The position numbers and the translations under genes are program-made. Source: Actinophytocola gossypii (GTDB lineage: Bacteria; Actinomycetota; Actinomycetes; Mycobacteriales; Pseudonocardiaceae). Taken from it: 64,000 nt of DNA. The notes under the pieces were generated by a model. It searched no databases, was not told where the DNA came from, and saw only the letters and a list, made by a program, of their open reading frames with translations. Shown in pieces: positions 8,824 through 17,993 of the stretch; the stretch's first letter is position 1; every line of letters starts with the position of its first letter. Where the stretch lies: positions 62,001 to 126,000 of the forward strand of contig NZ_JAFFZE010000026.1 of assembly GCF_025165815.1 (NCBI RefSeq). Direction: 5' to 3'.

Positions 8824-9860
8824 TCACCCAAGGACTGGCGGGATGACCGGCATCCCGATCGCCACCGGTCCACCGCGCGCCGTGCAGGCGAGTCGGTCGA
8901 GAGCGACCAACTTCTCGCGGGCCTGGTCCAGGCTGATCTGGAGCCCTTGGATTCACCGAGCCATCCGTTGGCGCGGGCCTCGGCGATCCGGACCCCGAGA
9001 TTGCGCGCGATCTCGGCCAGCCGCGGCCGTTGCGTTGGCGACACCCGCAGCATGGAACACCGAATACAGGCTTGCTCGTGCGCACAGGGCGCCGAGTACG
9101 GCCGACCGCAGGTACCCAGTTCCACCTTACGCAATTCGAAGTGCTTCTGGAACTCGGTCCACTCCTGCGCGGTGGGTTCGCGGTATTCGGCGGCGGGCCG
9201 AACCATGCGCCGGTTGGTCAGGTAGCCCGGTAAGCTCGGATCAGTTCGGCCTGGAACACCGCGAGACAGGCGTGCGTGCTGAACAGGTTGTGGTGGCCGA
9301 GGATGCGCGCGGCGATGTGCACTGGAAGGCCGCCGGCACGGCGTCGGTGGCGAAGATCCGCCGGAAATCGTGGGGCATGTACCGCAAGGGCTCCCCCACG
9401 CGGTCGACAAGTCCGGCGCGGTGCAGGGTTTCGCTGAGCAGCCGGTAGAGCACCTTGGTGCTGATGATCTCCCGCCGCCAGCCGATCTTGCGTTGGAACA
9501 GGTGCGGCAGCAGCGGGCCGGTCATTCGCTCGTGCGGTCGTAGCGGGCGGCCAGTGGTACGCGGCCGTCCTCACCGCGGATGCGGTGCACCACCGAGGCC
9601 AGCACGCTGACCAATTCCGGCGGCACCAACAGTAGCCGCTCCTCATTGCTCTTCGACGGCACGATCTGCAACAGCGGCACAATCTCCCCGGTGTCCGGGA
9701 GCCGGTAGGAGACCAGCGCGAGGTCCGTGATCTCCAGCAGCTCCTCCACTCGGACGCCGGTGTGCCTCAAGGTTTCGATGATTGCCCAAGCCCAGAAGCG
9801 TTCTCCTCGGCGCACAACAGTTCGATGGTCTCGCCGGTGATGAGGTCTCCTTTGGTACTC
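8824..9860 (-). pseudogene. Decayed tyrosine recombinase (5'-truncated, multiple frameshifts)
   Basis: Pieces of one integrase can be read in order by switching frame at roughly 9815, 9525, 9330, 9233 and 8950. The blocks are RFWAWAIIETLRHTGVRVEE (core with the catalytic Arg), HLFQRKIGWRR, LRYMPHDFRRIFATDA (HxxR box), ILGHHNLFSTHACLAVFQ (GH box), then a Cys-rich tail GRPYSAPCAHEQACIRCSML and KLVALDRLA near the TGA at 8824. The Cys-rich tail is typical of actinobacterial transposon integrases. The N-terminal arm-binding domain is missing; homology stops near 9860, where the dispersed repeat begins. Confidence 0.8.
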
Positions 9861-9886
9861 CCGCCCGAGGTCCGACCCTACGCAGA
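9846..9886 (+). repeat. Degenerate direct repeat, left copy
   Basis: CTTTGGTACTCCCGCC followed by a degenerate GA-CCTACGCA stretch; the same 16 bases, plus 14 of the next 19, recur at about 12050-12087. On the minus strand the end reads CGGGAGTACCA, like a tRNA 3' terminus, but no T-stem forms. The two copies flank the apeA gene in the same orientation. Confidence 0.55.
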
Positions 9887-10019
9887 ACGGGTCTCACGCA
9901 GGTTGGTGCCCTCCCCGAGGTCCGGCCCGTTGACTCCTACGGGGGTGAAACGCTCTGGTCGCACATAGGCCCGCTCTCACTTCACGAGCACCCGAGGGTT
10001 CGAACGCTCGCTCCGCGGC
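9867..10019 (+). repeat. Dispersed repeat, copy 2 (continuous)
   Basis: The uninterrupted copy of the element seen in two blocks at 2286-2653. It contains two GAGGTCCGRCC words about 50 bases apart, GCAGGTTGGTGCCCTCCCCG, and CACATAGGCCCGCTCTCACT. It abuts the truncated 5' end of the recombinase pseudogene and lies in the roughly 360-bp gap before apeA, which otherwise shows no gene. Confidence 0.75.
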
Positions 10020-10223
10020 ATGTCCGAATGTTCGCTTAGTGGCGAAGGAGGTTAAGATGCGGCGCTTCTGTTCTGGGCATTGAGCAGCCGTCCCCAGGGC
10101 GGGCGGGGACAGATGTCGGGTGGGTGGTCAGGCGAGGCGGTTGATGATCCAGTCGAGGATAGTTCGGGCGGCGCGGAACATCTGGCGGCGGGAAAGACGT
10201 AGTCGCTGCGGGGGGAGAGAACG

Positions 10224-11741
10224 ATGGCCAACGATCCTTTGAATCTCGACGAGTCGAGCGAGTGGGCTGGCCTGTGGTGGCTGCCGGACAATGCTGACGA
10301 GCAGGTCCCGGGAGTGCTCCGGTACGGCCCCGAGGGTGGCCTCTCGCTCTCGCTGATCGGCACGTTCGAGGATCGCATCACGTCGAACCCTGCTCCGGGG
10401 GCGACGATGCACCACGAGGGCACTAGGACGTGGGACGTCATCTACGGCGCGGCAGAGCAGCGCGAGATCAGCCTCCTCGGCTGCGTTCCCAAGGGCGGAA
10501 AGCGGACCATGTTCGCGCGGGTGAACAGCCCCGCCAAGCAAACCCTGATGGCGACGACCGCGATCATCGGTGCGCACGTGAGCGGCGAGGACGACGCTGC
10601 GTTCTCGGCGGCCGAGGTCTCGGTCGAGGACCTCGGGCTCTGGGCTGCGTCGACTGTGTTCACGGGCTTCGTGGGCACTCCCGAGGGGAGGATCGACGGG
10701 ACTGGGAGCATGTCCGTGAAGCCGGTCGAGGTCCGGTCGGTTGTGGTCGACGGGACTGAGTTCCGCCTTGAACACCGGCACACGCTGCCGTATTTCGACC
10801 AGCGCAAGGGCGAGACCGTGGGGCGCATGCGGGACACGGCGTTCGTGCGAGCCGTCCCGGCGACCCCGTTCTCTGCGGCCGGGGCGCTGGCGGCGGCTAG
10901 CCTGGTGCAAGATCTGATCACCTTGGCGACACACCGTGCGGCTGGCGTGATCTGGCTCCGACTGGAGGTGGCCGGGACCGAGTCGGTCCTGCCGGACGGT
11001 CGCCCCGCGCCGCGCCGCCGGGCCGACGTACTTTACTCGCCCGTCGCGCTCGGCAAGCACGATGCCAAGGCCGTTGACGACCACCGAGTCTTCTTCACCT
11101 GCGAGTCGTTTCCGTTTGAGGAGATTGTGCCCCGCTGGTGCGAGGCCCACGGTCGTCTGAAGGCTGCGACCAACATGATCCTTGGGCTGCGTTACGCGCC
11201 AGCCCGCTTCGTCGAGAACAACCTCCTGACGGCGGTGGGCGCTGCCGAGGTGCTGCACCGCGGCCTCCGCATCGACAAGAAGCCGTTCCCCAAGAAAGAG
11301 TTTAAGGAGATGCGCGAGGCGATGCTCGCGCAGGTCCCCGAGGAGTTCCGCGCCAGTTTCCGTGGCGCGATCCGCAACGATCCGACGCTGCGGGACAGGC
11401 TCCACGCTCTCGCCGCGCGCCCCGACCAAGACGCGATCGCACTCCTCATGCCGGACGTGGGCCACTGGGCGAAGAGGACAACGCAAGCCCGCAACGACCT
11501 CGCGCATGAGGGCAGGACGCCGAACCACCCGTTCGAGGAGCTGATCGCCATCGTTGAAGTAACCACGGCGGTCGTGATCCTCAACGTGCTGCACGAGCTA
11601 GGCCTGCCAGCTGGGCGGCAGCGAGAGATCGTGCAGGAGCACCCTCAGCTGAGAACGACATCGCGAACCGCAGGCAAATGGCTGATAGCTCCGAAGGACC
11701 ATCCCGACACTGGTGAAGCAGCGCACGTGCTGGAAGCCTGA
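10224..11741 (+). CDS. apeA: ApeA-type antiphage protein with HEPN ribonuclease domain
   Basis: A 505-aa protein with the ApeA N-terminal pattern (GLWWLPDN..QVPGVLRYGPEGG..LSLIGTF, residues 14-51), a long beta-rich middle, and a helical C-terminal HEPN domain carrying RNDLAH at residues 423-428 (R-x4-H). ApeA proteins are single-gene phage-defence factors thought to cleave RNA once infection is sensed. The ATG follows a GGGGGAGAG box. The gene stands alone between degenerate repeats, with no obvious antitoxin. The family call rests on the N-terminal pattern plus the HEPN motif in its expected place. Confidence 0.75.
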   Translation: MANDPLNLDESSEWAGLWWLPDNADEQVPGVLRYGPEGGLSLSLIGTFEDRITSNPAPGATMHHEGTRTWDVIYGAAEQREISLLGCVPKGGKRTMFARVNSPAKQTLMATTAIIGAHVSGEDDAAFSAAEVSVEDLGLWAASTVFTGFVGTPEGRIDGTGSMSVKPVEVRSVVVDGTEFRLEHRHTLPYFDQRKGETVGRMRDTAFVRAVPATPFSAAGALAAASLVQDLITLATHRAAGVIWLRLEVAGTESVLPDGRPAPRRRADVLYSPVALGKHDAKAVDDHRVFFTCESFPFEEIVPRWCEAHGRLKAATNMILGLRYAPARFVENNLLTAVGAAEVLHRGLRIDKKPFPKKEFKEMREAMLAQVPEEFRASFRGAIRNDPTLRDRLHALAARPDQDAIALLMPDVGHWAKRTTQARNDLAHEGRTPNHPFEELIAIVEVTTAVVILNVLHELGLPAGRQREIVQEHPQLRTTSRTAGKWLIAPKDHPDTGEAAHVLEA

Positions 11742-12047
11742 AACAACGACGACCGAGCCACGTAGCACTGGCAGCGCGGCTACAACCACACCGCACATCT
11801 GGGCCACTACCGACCACGACCCCTCACATGCTTGGTGTCTCTCCGATGAACGCACGCTCGTCGGCACGTGCGGATGTTCGTGAAACGACGAACCAGTTCT
11901 CCGGCAACGACTGGTCCCGGTCGGACAGCCCGAGAACCTAGCCACGCCGCCCCACGACACGCCCGTCCCGCGATGTGTCACAGCGCGAATCGCGCCTCCA
12001 CTACTAGGCTGCCGGTGCAGATCCCCTGGTCAGCCCTGTTCCCATCC

Positions 12048-12087
12048 TTTGGTACTCCCGCCGGTGATTCGAACCTACGCACGGCGA
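12048..12087 (+). repeat. Degenerate direct repeat, right copy
   Basis: CTTTGGTACTCCCGCC, then GGTGATTCGAACCTACGCA. It matches 9846-9886 and here retains a GATTCGAAC T-loop-like word (minus strand), though the flanking bases do not pair as a T-stem. Possibly the worn 3' end of a tRNA used as an attachment site. Confidence 0.5.
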
Positions 12088-12242
12088 TATCGCGGCCGAT
12101 AGCGCGGCGGGGTGCTCCTTGGGTGCTTCACGGCGACGACCCGGACCGGCACATGCAGATATCCACCGACAACCGCGAACGCCAACTACCTGCGAAAACG
12201 GTACGCAGCGACACGTCGCGGCATCGAACGGCATGACCGTCC

Positions 12243-12297
12243 GCTGGCTCTTGACCAGCGGGTATGGGGGTTCGATGCCCCCTGGCGGCGTGTGCCA
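12243..12297 (+). other. tRNA-Lys(CTT)-like 3' half, probable old attachment site
   Basis: A perfect 5-bp anticodon stem (GCTGG/CCAGC) encloses the loop CTCTTGA with anticodon CTT. This is followed by a 6-nt variable region, a perfect T-arm (GGGGG, TTCGATG, CCCCC), and an acceptor-like stretch ending in GCCA. No D-arm or 5' acceptor strand precedes it, so it cannot be a working tRNA. Integrative elements that use tRNA genes typically leave such 3' halves. Confidence 0.6.
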
Positions 12298-12316
12298 AGA
12301 CCGCAGGGGGCGGCGA

Positions 12317-13350
12317 GTTCAGGCGGTGGAAGCATCTGATTCGAGGAGTACGGTGAATACTTCGCTCGGTTTCTTCCAGGCATGGATCTTACGGGGTCGG
12401 TCGTTGATCTCGGCGGCGATGGCGGCCAGGTAGCGGGGGTCGCTCGGGATGGTGACGCCTTGGGGAGGAACTCGCGGACGATGCGGTTGAGGTTCTCGTT
12501 GCTGCCGCGTTCCCACGGTGAGTGTGGGTGGGCGAAGTACACCGGCAGGCCTGTCGCGGTGATGTCCTTGTGTAGAGCCATCTCCGACCCGCAATCCCAG
12601 GTCAACGAACGTTTGATCAACACAGGCAGTAGGTCGACGGCGGCGATGATCGCCTCGCTGACCGTCAACGAGTCACGCCCGGTCAGCGGGACCAGGATCA
12701 GGAACCGGCTGGTCCGCTCGACCAGGCTCGCCACCGCCGTCTTGCCACCCTTGCCGATGATCAAGTCGCCTTCCCAGTGCCCGGGCACCGCGCGGCCCTC
12801 CACCTCGGCGGGACGTTCATCGAGGTAGCGGGGCTCGCGGATACGCGGCGCCGGAGCCGGACGAGGTCCCCTGCGCTCGGTGCGGCCCGAGCGCAGCGCG
12901 ACAAGTTCGCGGCGCAACGTGGCCACCGGTTGGGCATAGACCCACTGGTAGATCGCTTCGTGACTCACCCGGCAAGCGTCCCGCCCGCCAAGATCACATG
13001 CCACCCGCCCCGCGATCGACGCCGGTGACCAGCCCCGACGCAGCCACTCGATCACCCTGGCCAGCAACCGCGGGCACCGTGCCACCGCCATCGGCTTCGG
13101 CCGTGATCGAGCCGCTCCCGCCGCCCGCTCCGCCTCCACAGCCCGATATCGACCACGCCCGCCGTGACGAGCCACCTCCCGCGACACGACCGAGGCATCA
13201 CGACCAATCCGGACCGCGATGTCCTTGAACTCCAACGACTCAGCCAACCCCCGGGAGATCTCCTCCCGATCAGCCAAGGTCAACATCCTGCGCACGACAG
13301 GGAATCCTTCCCCACCGAACACCAAGATCAAATGCTACGACCGCCTGAAC
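12317..13350 (-). mobile_element. IS30-family insertion sequence, about 1034 bp
   Basis: It is bounded by imperfect 24-bp inverted repeats at 12317-12340 and 13327-13350 (21 of 24 positions agree; both begin GTTCAGGCGGT). The transposase stop codon lies inside the 12317 repeat, as expected for a compact IS. No clear target duplication is seen. The single gene is frameshifted, so this copy is probably immobile unless helped in trans. Confidence 0.85.
12319..13295 (-). pseudogene. IS30-family transposase, frameshifted near its C-terminus
   Basis: The N-terminal HTH (LTLADREEISRGLAE, then VVSREVARHGG) is followed by the DDE integrase core: GHWEGDLIIGKG (first Asp), LTWDCGSEMALH (second Asp), and SPWERGSNENLNRIVREFLPK (Glu). 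Just after FLPK, near 12455, the frame shifts by one base. The natural ending (DPRYLAAIAAEINDRPRK, closing LLESDASTA) continues in another frame to the stop at 12319. The GTG at 13295 with an upstream GGGGAAGGA is the likely start. Confidence 0.8.
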
Positions 13351-13647
13351 CCACCGGCTGCACGGCCGTGAGGCTGCAGATCAGTGGCTTCTTGTTCTAC
13401 GCCCGGCTTGGCAGGGTCACAGCTGGTGGAGGGAAAGTTGGCGGTCGGTTGTCCCCTGCGGGCCTGTTTTTCGGAGTTCAGGGGTGTCACCGCTAGATCG
13501 AGCAGCTTGGAGACACCGTGACTCGTCCAGATCGCGTCCGCCGTGGACACCTTGCCATTCGCCGCCCTCAGCGTCATCTGCCGTCTGCGCGGCCCGACCA
13601 GGTACTGGAACCCGGCGCGGCCATGCCCGCTGGATCCGAACACGATG

Positions 13648-13959
13648 TCGCCCCGGCCAAGGCGGAGAAGTCGGGGGGGCGGGCGGCGATCGCGCAGAGA
13701 CATCACTCGACCTCTGCCAGCTGGCCCTCCCGACGACGATGCAGCGCACGGGGCGAACAGGCCCGGGAGCGCTCGGGCCCGTGTCGCTGAGGAGCCTCTT
13801 CTCTATACCGCCGAGCAGGCGGCGGCGTTGTTGCAGGTGCGTCCGTCATGGTTGCGGCGCAAAGCCGCGGCACGAGCGGTACCGTGCCGGTTCGTCGGTA
13901 AGCACTTGCGGTTCTCCCGCGCCGATATCGAGACGATCGCCGAAGGCGACACACCCTAA
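13648..13959 (+). CDS. Excisionase/AlpA-like small HTH protein
   Basis: The last 55 residues read as a MerR/excisionase-type winged HTH: LLYTAEQAAALLQVRPSWLR, then CRFVGKHLRFSRADIETI. Such proteins act as recombination directionality factors beside tyrosine integrases, and the integrase follows by about 150 bp on the same strand. The Arg-rich stretch before the HTH domain may not be translated; only ATG 13648 and GTG 13543 are in frame, so the true start is uncertain. The 300 bases between this and the IS show no supported gene. Confidence 0.6.
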   Translation, partial: SPRPRRRSRGGGRRSRRDITRPLPAGPPDDDAAHGANRPGSARARVAEEPLLYTAEQAAALLQVRPSWLRRKAAARAVPCRFVGKHLRFSRADIETIAEGDTP

Positions 13960-14105
13960 AAACACGTGGCTTCCTCAGAAACGTTCCGCGATTCGCCCTT
14001 AACATAATCCATTGGGGACGATTATTCGCGCTTCGCTTGACATTTGACGAACACGGAGCGTCCATGTGTCCGTCAAATTCACACCACACCAAGGGGTGTT
14101 CAATC

Positions 14106-15347
14106 ATGGCTTTTGTCGAGAAGAGCGGAAAGAACCTGTGGCGGGTGCGCTACCCGAAAGACGACGGCGGGTTCGGCACCATCTCCGGGTTCACCTCGAA
14201 AACAGCGGCCGAGCACAAGGCGGACGAGATCGAAGCCGACCAGCGCCGCGGCCAGTTCCTCGACCCCGACGGCGGGAAGCTGACCGTGGCGGAGTGGTCG
14301 ATCGCCTGGTTCGACGCGCTCGACGTGGCCGCGACCACCGAGGCCCAGTACCGCAGCCTCGTGAAAAACCACATCCTCGCCCGCTGGGGCGACACCCGGT
14401 TGGACGCGATCTCCGGGCTGGCCGTGCACACCTGGGGCAAGAAACTGCGCGCCGAGGGCTACGCCCAGGCTACCGTGGTCACGATCGTCAAGGTCATGTC
14501 GATGATGCTGGCCGACGCCGCCGACGAACGCCTCATCGCCGCCAACCCGATCCAGCCCCGCCGCCGCGGGAAGCGTCGGCACGAGGTGCGCACAGAGCGG
14601 GTCTGGGCCACTCCAGAACAGGCCCTCGGCGTCGCCGCGCAGGCCGCGGCGCTGGTCGGGGACTGGGCCGCCGTGCTGATGATCACCGCCGCGTGGACCG
14701 GCGCCCGGTGGGGCGAACTCGCCGGGCTCCGCCGGCACAACCTCCACCTCGACGACGCGGCCATCGTCATCGACCCCCACACCGGCGCACTGCACGAGGT
14801 GAACGGGCGGCTCGAGCTCGGCCCACCCAAGACCGCTGAATCCGCCCGCACCATCACCCTCCCACCGTTCCTCGTGGGCCTTCTCCGGACGCACCTGGAC
14901 GGCCATGGCCATCCGCACGTGTTCGTCACCGGCGATGGGGAGCTACTCCGCCGGTCGAACTTCGCCCGCCGGGCGATGCGCCCGGCGGCCGACGGCAACC
15001 ACCACCGCGCCCGACCCCGCATCCGGGTCCACCCCGTCCTGCCCGGACTGGTCTTCCACGGGTTCCGCCACAGCCACAAAACCTGGCTCATCGCCGACGG
15101 CATCCCCGACGTCGCCCAAGCCCGGCGCCTCGGACACCGCATACCGGACAAGATCGAGCACATCTACTCCCACGTCGCACCCGAAGTCGAAACCCGGCTC
15201 ATCGACGCCCTCCAACGCCGGTGGACCACCGCACTCCACACCCTCACCGACAACACCACCACGACAGGCGCCGAACACGGCGCCGAGCGGCTCACCCGAC
15301 TCGCACTACCCGCCGCGACCATCCCCGCGATTAACCTGACCGCCTGA
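14106..15347 (+). CDS. int: Phage-type tyrosine integrase of the tRNA-Pro island
   Basis: A 413-aa site-specific recombinase. An N-terminal AP2-like arm-binding segment (about 1-50, LWRVRYPKDDGGF) and SAM-like core-binding domain (about 60-150) precede a catalytic domain with a full set of residues: Arg201 (TGARWGEL), a Lys in GPPKTAESART, His318 and Arg321 (HGFRHSHKTW), His344 (LGHR) and the nucleophile Tyr354 (HIYSHV). The ATG at 14106 follows AAGGGG; an upstream in-frame TTG is less likely. It ends 450 bp from the tRNA-Pro 3' end, the usual place for an island integrase, so it probably drives integration there. Confidence 0.9.
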   Translation: MAFVEKSGKNLWRVRYPKDDGGFGTISGFTSKTAAEHKADEIEADQRRGQFLDPDGGKLTVAEWSIAWFDALDVAATTEAQYRSLVKNHILARWGDTRLDAISGLAVHTWGKKLRAEGYAQATVVTIVKVMSMMLADAADERLIAANPIQPRRRGKRRHEVRTERVWATPEQALGVAAQAAALVGDWAAVLMITAAWTGARWGELAGLRRHNLHLDDAAIVIDPHTGALHEVNGRLELGPPKTAESARTITLPPFLVGLLRTHLDGHGHPHVFVTGDGELLRRSNFARRAMRPAADGNHHRARPRIRVHPVLPGLVFHGFRHSHKTWLIADGIPDVAQARRLGHRIPDKIEHIYSHVAPEVETRLIDALQRRWTTALHTLTDNTTTTGAEHGAERLTRLALPAATIPAINLTA

Positions 15348-15363
15348 CACCACCCCAGCACAC

Positions 15364-15394
15364 GGCCGCCACCTCTCATAAGGAGATGGCGGCC
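15364..15394 (+). terminator. Hairpin after the integrase gene
   Basis: GGCCGCCA pairs with TGGCGGCC, with an inner CTC/GAG pairing and a short TCATAA loop, followed by TTCCCT. It starts 16 bases after the integrase stop. The T-run is weak, so efficiency is uncertain. Confidence 0.6.
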
Positions 15395-15797
15395 TTCCCT
15401 CGCTGCGGCATCCCCACCGACACGCCGTCTTCCGCAGGCGACCTACCGCGACGAACCGGCCAGACCGCGCCCCAGCTGCCCAAACCAATCATCGACCCGC
15501 TCACGCCGCTGTCAGCCGGGCGCAACCACCACCAACCGGCCGAAACCGGGCCCACTCCAGCAGCGGTCAACCACCGATGACGTCCGTTGAGCCCGGATGA
15601 CGGAGGAGAGCCTGTAAGGCGACCCCACATGGCCGTTGGTCAAAGCCAGACCATGATCGTCTCCTTATTTTCTCCTTCTACCCCCTGTTGATCTTCATTC
15701 AGACCACTGTAGACAGTCCAGCAAGATCGAGTCGCGGACAGCAAAAAGGCCCGCTGACCTGGACAAACATCCAGAACCAGCGGGCCCATCACGACCG
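15395..15797. other. Island edge between the integrase and tRNA-Pro
   Basis: About 400 bases without a supported gene. The island-side boundary and one attachment half-site are expected here, overlapping the tRNA 3' end at 15798; the other half-site must lie left of the window. Confidence 0.4.
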
Positions 15798-15871
<74 letters not shown>

Positions 15872-15923
15872 GTCACACCCCCACCATCACGGGGTGCGGG
15901 GCTAGCTTAGCGCAGTCCGATCG

Positions 15924-17345
15924 TCAGCTCTTGCGGGGGCGCTTCTCGCGGACGCGGACCGAGATGCGGACCGGGCTGCCGGTGAAGCCGAACTCCTCGC
16001 GGAAGCGTCGTTCGATGAAGCGGCGGTAGCCGGCCTCCAGGAAACCGCTGGTGAAGAGGACCAGAGTCGGTGGCCTGGTCTGGGCCTGCGTGGCGAACAG
16101 GACCTTCGGCTGCTTGCCGGACCGCACGGGCGGTGGGGTCGCGGCGACCAGGTCCGCCAACCAGGAGTTGAGATGACCGGTGGGCACACGCTGGTCCCAC
16201 GACGTCAGCGCGGTCCGCAGGGCGGGGGCCAGTTTGCGAACGGACCTTCCGGTCAGCGCGGACACGTTGATGCGTTCGGCCCACGGGAGCCGCACGAGGC
16301 CTCGGTCGAGTTCTCTGGTGAGTTGGTGGCGTCGGTCCTCGTCCACCAGGTCCCATTTGTTGAACGCCAGGACGCACGCGCGGCCCGCGTCGACGACCAT
16401 GGTGAGGACCCGCAGGTCCTGTTCGGAGATGGGCTCGGACGCGTCCAGGAGGACGATGGCCACCTCGGCCGCCTCGATGGCCGCTCTCGTGCGCAGGGAC
16501 GCGTAGTACTCCATGCCGCTCGCCGTCTTCACGCGTTTGCGCAGGCCGGCGGTGTCCACGAAGCGCCAGGTCTCGCCGTCGAGGTCCACCAGGGAGTCGA
16601 CGGGGTCGACGGTGGTGCCGGCGGCGGCGTCCACCACCGCCCTGGTTTCGCCGGTCAGGCGGTTGAGGAGGCTGCTCTTGCCCACGTTGGGCTTGCCGAC
16701 CAGCGCCACGCGGCGGGGGCCTCGGGACTCTCCGAGAACCTCGCGGGGAGTGGTGGGGAGGGCGTGCAGGACGGCGTCCAACAGGTCGCCGGAGCTGCGG
16801 CCGTGTAGGGCGCTGACGGGGTGGGGTTCGCCAAGGCCCAGGGACCACAACGCCGCCGTGTCGGCCAGGAGGCGGTCGTCGTCCACCTTGTTGGCGGCCA
16901 GGAGGACCGGCTTCTTGGAGCGGCGGAGGACCCTGGCGGCCGCCTCGTCGGTGGTGGTGGCGCCTACGGTGGCGTCGACCACCAGGAGCACGGCGTCGGC
17001 GGTCATCATCGCCAGTTCGGCCTGTTCGGTCACCGAGGCCTGGAGGCCTTCCGCCTTGGGGTCCCAGCCGCCGGTGTCGACCACGGTGAATCTGCGGCCG
17101 GACCAGAGGGCGTCGTAGGCTACCCGGTCTCTGGTGACGCCCGGTTTGTCCTGGACTACCGCCTCTCTGCGGCCGATTATGCGGTTGACCAGGGTCGACT
17201 TTCCGACATTCGGTCGACCGACGACGGCCAGCACCGGCTGGGGAGGCTCGCCGCCGTCCTCGTCGGGGTGGCCGAACTCCTCGTCGACGGCGGTCCACTC
17301 GGTCTCCTCGGACCAGGTGCCATCCAGCTCAGTCATGTCCGTCAC
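15924..17345 (-). CDS. der: Ribosome-associated GTPase Der (EngA)
   Basis: A 473-aa GTPase with two tandem G domains, needed for 50S subunit maturation. The first P-loop is [13 protein letters not shown] (residues about 44-56) with TGG switch DTGGWD; the second is [13 protein letters not shown] with DTAGLRKR and an FNKWDLVDE NKxD box. A KH-like domain fills the C-terminus ([21 protein letters not shown]). The N-terminal 38 residues are an acidic extension common in actinobacteria. It starts at GTG 17345 (an ATG at 17336 is possible), six bases after the plsC-like stop, and is the last gene of the cmk-plsC-der group. Confidence 0.95.
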   Translation of the reverse strand: MTDMTELDGTWSEETEWTAVDEEFGHPDEDGGEPPQPVLAVVGRPNVGKSTLVNRIIGRREAVVQDKPGVTRDRVAYDALWSGRRFTVVDTGGWDPKAEGLQASVTEQAELAMMTADAVLLVVDATVGATTTDEAAARVLRRSKKPVLLAANKVDDDRLLADTAALWSLGLGEPHPVSALHGRSSGDLLDAVLHALPTTPREVLGESRGPRRVALVGKPNVGKSSLLNRLTGETRAVVDAAAGTTVDPVDSLVDLDGETWRFVDTAGLRKRVKTASGMEYYASLRTRAAIEAAEVAIVLLDASEPISEQDLRVLTMVVDAGRACVLAFNKWDLVDEDRRHQLTRELDRGLVRLPWAERINVSALTGRSVRKLAPALRTALTSWDQRVPTGHLNSWLADLVAATPPPVRSGKQPKVLFATQAQTRPPTLVLFTSGFLEAGYRRFIERRFREEFGFTGSPVRISVRVREKRPRKS

Positions 17346-17351
17346 TTCTCA

Positions 17352-17993
17352 TCACACAGCGTCGCGCTGTTCGTCCAAATCACGCACCAGGTCGGCCAGG
17401 CGCTTGCGGAGTTCCTCCGTCGCCTCGGCCAGGCCCGCCCGTCCACGCTGGACGGTCAGTTCGAACGGCTCGCCGACCAGTACGTCCAGCTTAGGGCGGA
17501 ACCGGCGTCGCGCCCCGGCGGGCCGGAGCGTGCCACGCGTCGCCACGGGCAGGACCACGGCCCCCGACGCGCGAACCAGCCACGCGGCGCCCTGTTCGGC
17601 GTGCGACACGTCGCCCGCTCCCCTGGTGCCTTCGGGGAACACGCCGATCACGGCACCGTCGCGGAGCAGGCGCACCGCGGTCGACAGGGCCTGGCGGTCG
17701 GGGGTGCCGCGGTGGACGGTCAGCTGGCCGATCCACCGCAGTCCTCGACCGAGCGGACCAGTGGCGAGTTCGCTCTTCACCAGGAACACCGCGCGCCTCG
17801 GCAGCATTCCGAAGATCACCTGGGGCTCGATCAGGGAGCTGTGGTTCGCCACCAGCACGACGGGGCCGGTACGGGGAACGCGGGACAAGCCGACCACGCG
17901 GATCCGGTATGCCGGGCGGTACAACCAGCGGGCGATACCCCGGCCGAGATCGTGCAGCCACGGGACGGCGCCGTCCGGCAGGGTCGTCGTCAC
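17352..17993 (-). CDS. plsC: 1-acyl-sn-glycerol-3-phosphate acyltransferase (PlsC-like)
   Basis: A 213-aa membrane-associated acyltransferase that would acylate lysophosphatidic acid in phospholipid synthesis. Motif I reads NHSSLIEPQ near residue 55, motif II KSELATGPLGRGLRWIGQ, motif III FPEGTRG. Motif I is H-x4-E rather than the usual H-x4-D, a notable change in the catalytic dyad. The start GTG 17993 overlaps the cmk stop (GTGA). Much longer in-frame starts run into cmk and were discounted. Confidence 0.85.
   Translation of the reverse strand: MTTTLPDGAVPWLHDLGRGIARWLYRPAYRIRVVGLSRVPRTGPVVLVANHSSLIEPQVIFGMLPRRAVFLVKSELATGPLGRGLRWIGQLTVHRGTPDRQALSTAVRLLRDGAVIGVFPEGTRGAGDVSHAEQGAAWLVRASGAVVLPVATRGTLRPAGARRRFRPKLDVLVGEPFELTVQRGRAGLAEATEELRKRLADLVRDLDEQRDAV

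Larger units (their letters stand above)
11742..12316. other. 575-bp gene-free stretch between apeA and the IS30 copy
   Basis: No convincing coding region is seen. It holds the right copy of the degenerate repeat (about 12048-12087) and a tRNA-Lys-like 3' half (12243-12297), and so looks like old integration-site debris. Confidence 0.5.

Noticed and set aside
12048-12087. A functional tRNA gene suggested by GATTCGAAC and a GTACCA-like end
   Set aside because: The bases around the T-loop do not pair and no anticodon arm precedes it; it is recorded only as a repeat.
12243-12297. Complete tRNA-Lys gene
   Set aside because: The D-arm and 5' acceptor strand are absent; only the 3' half can be folded.
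13351-13706. Minus-strand frame (RLGRGDIVFGSSGHGRAGFQ...) as a gene truncated by the IS
   Set aside because: No recognisable family, no start signal, and it runs antisense to the excisionase-like region; support is too weak to list.
15386-15580. Short plus-strand frame after the integrase
   Set aside because: It begins inside the terminator hairpin, lacks a ribosome-binding site and has no recognisable features.
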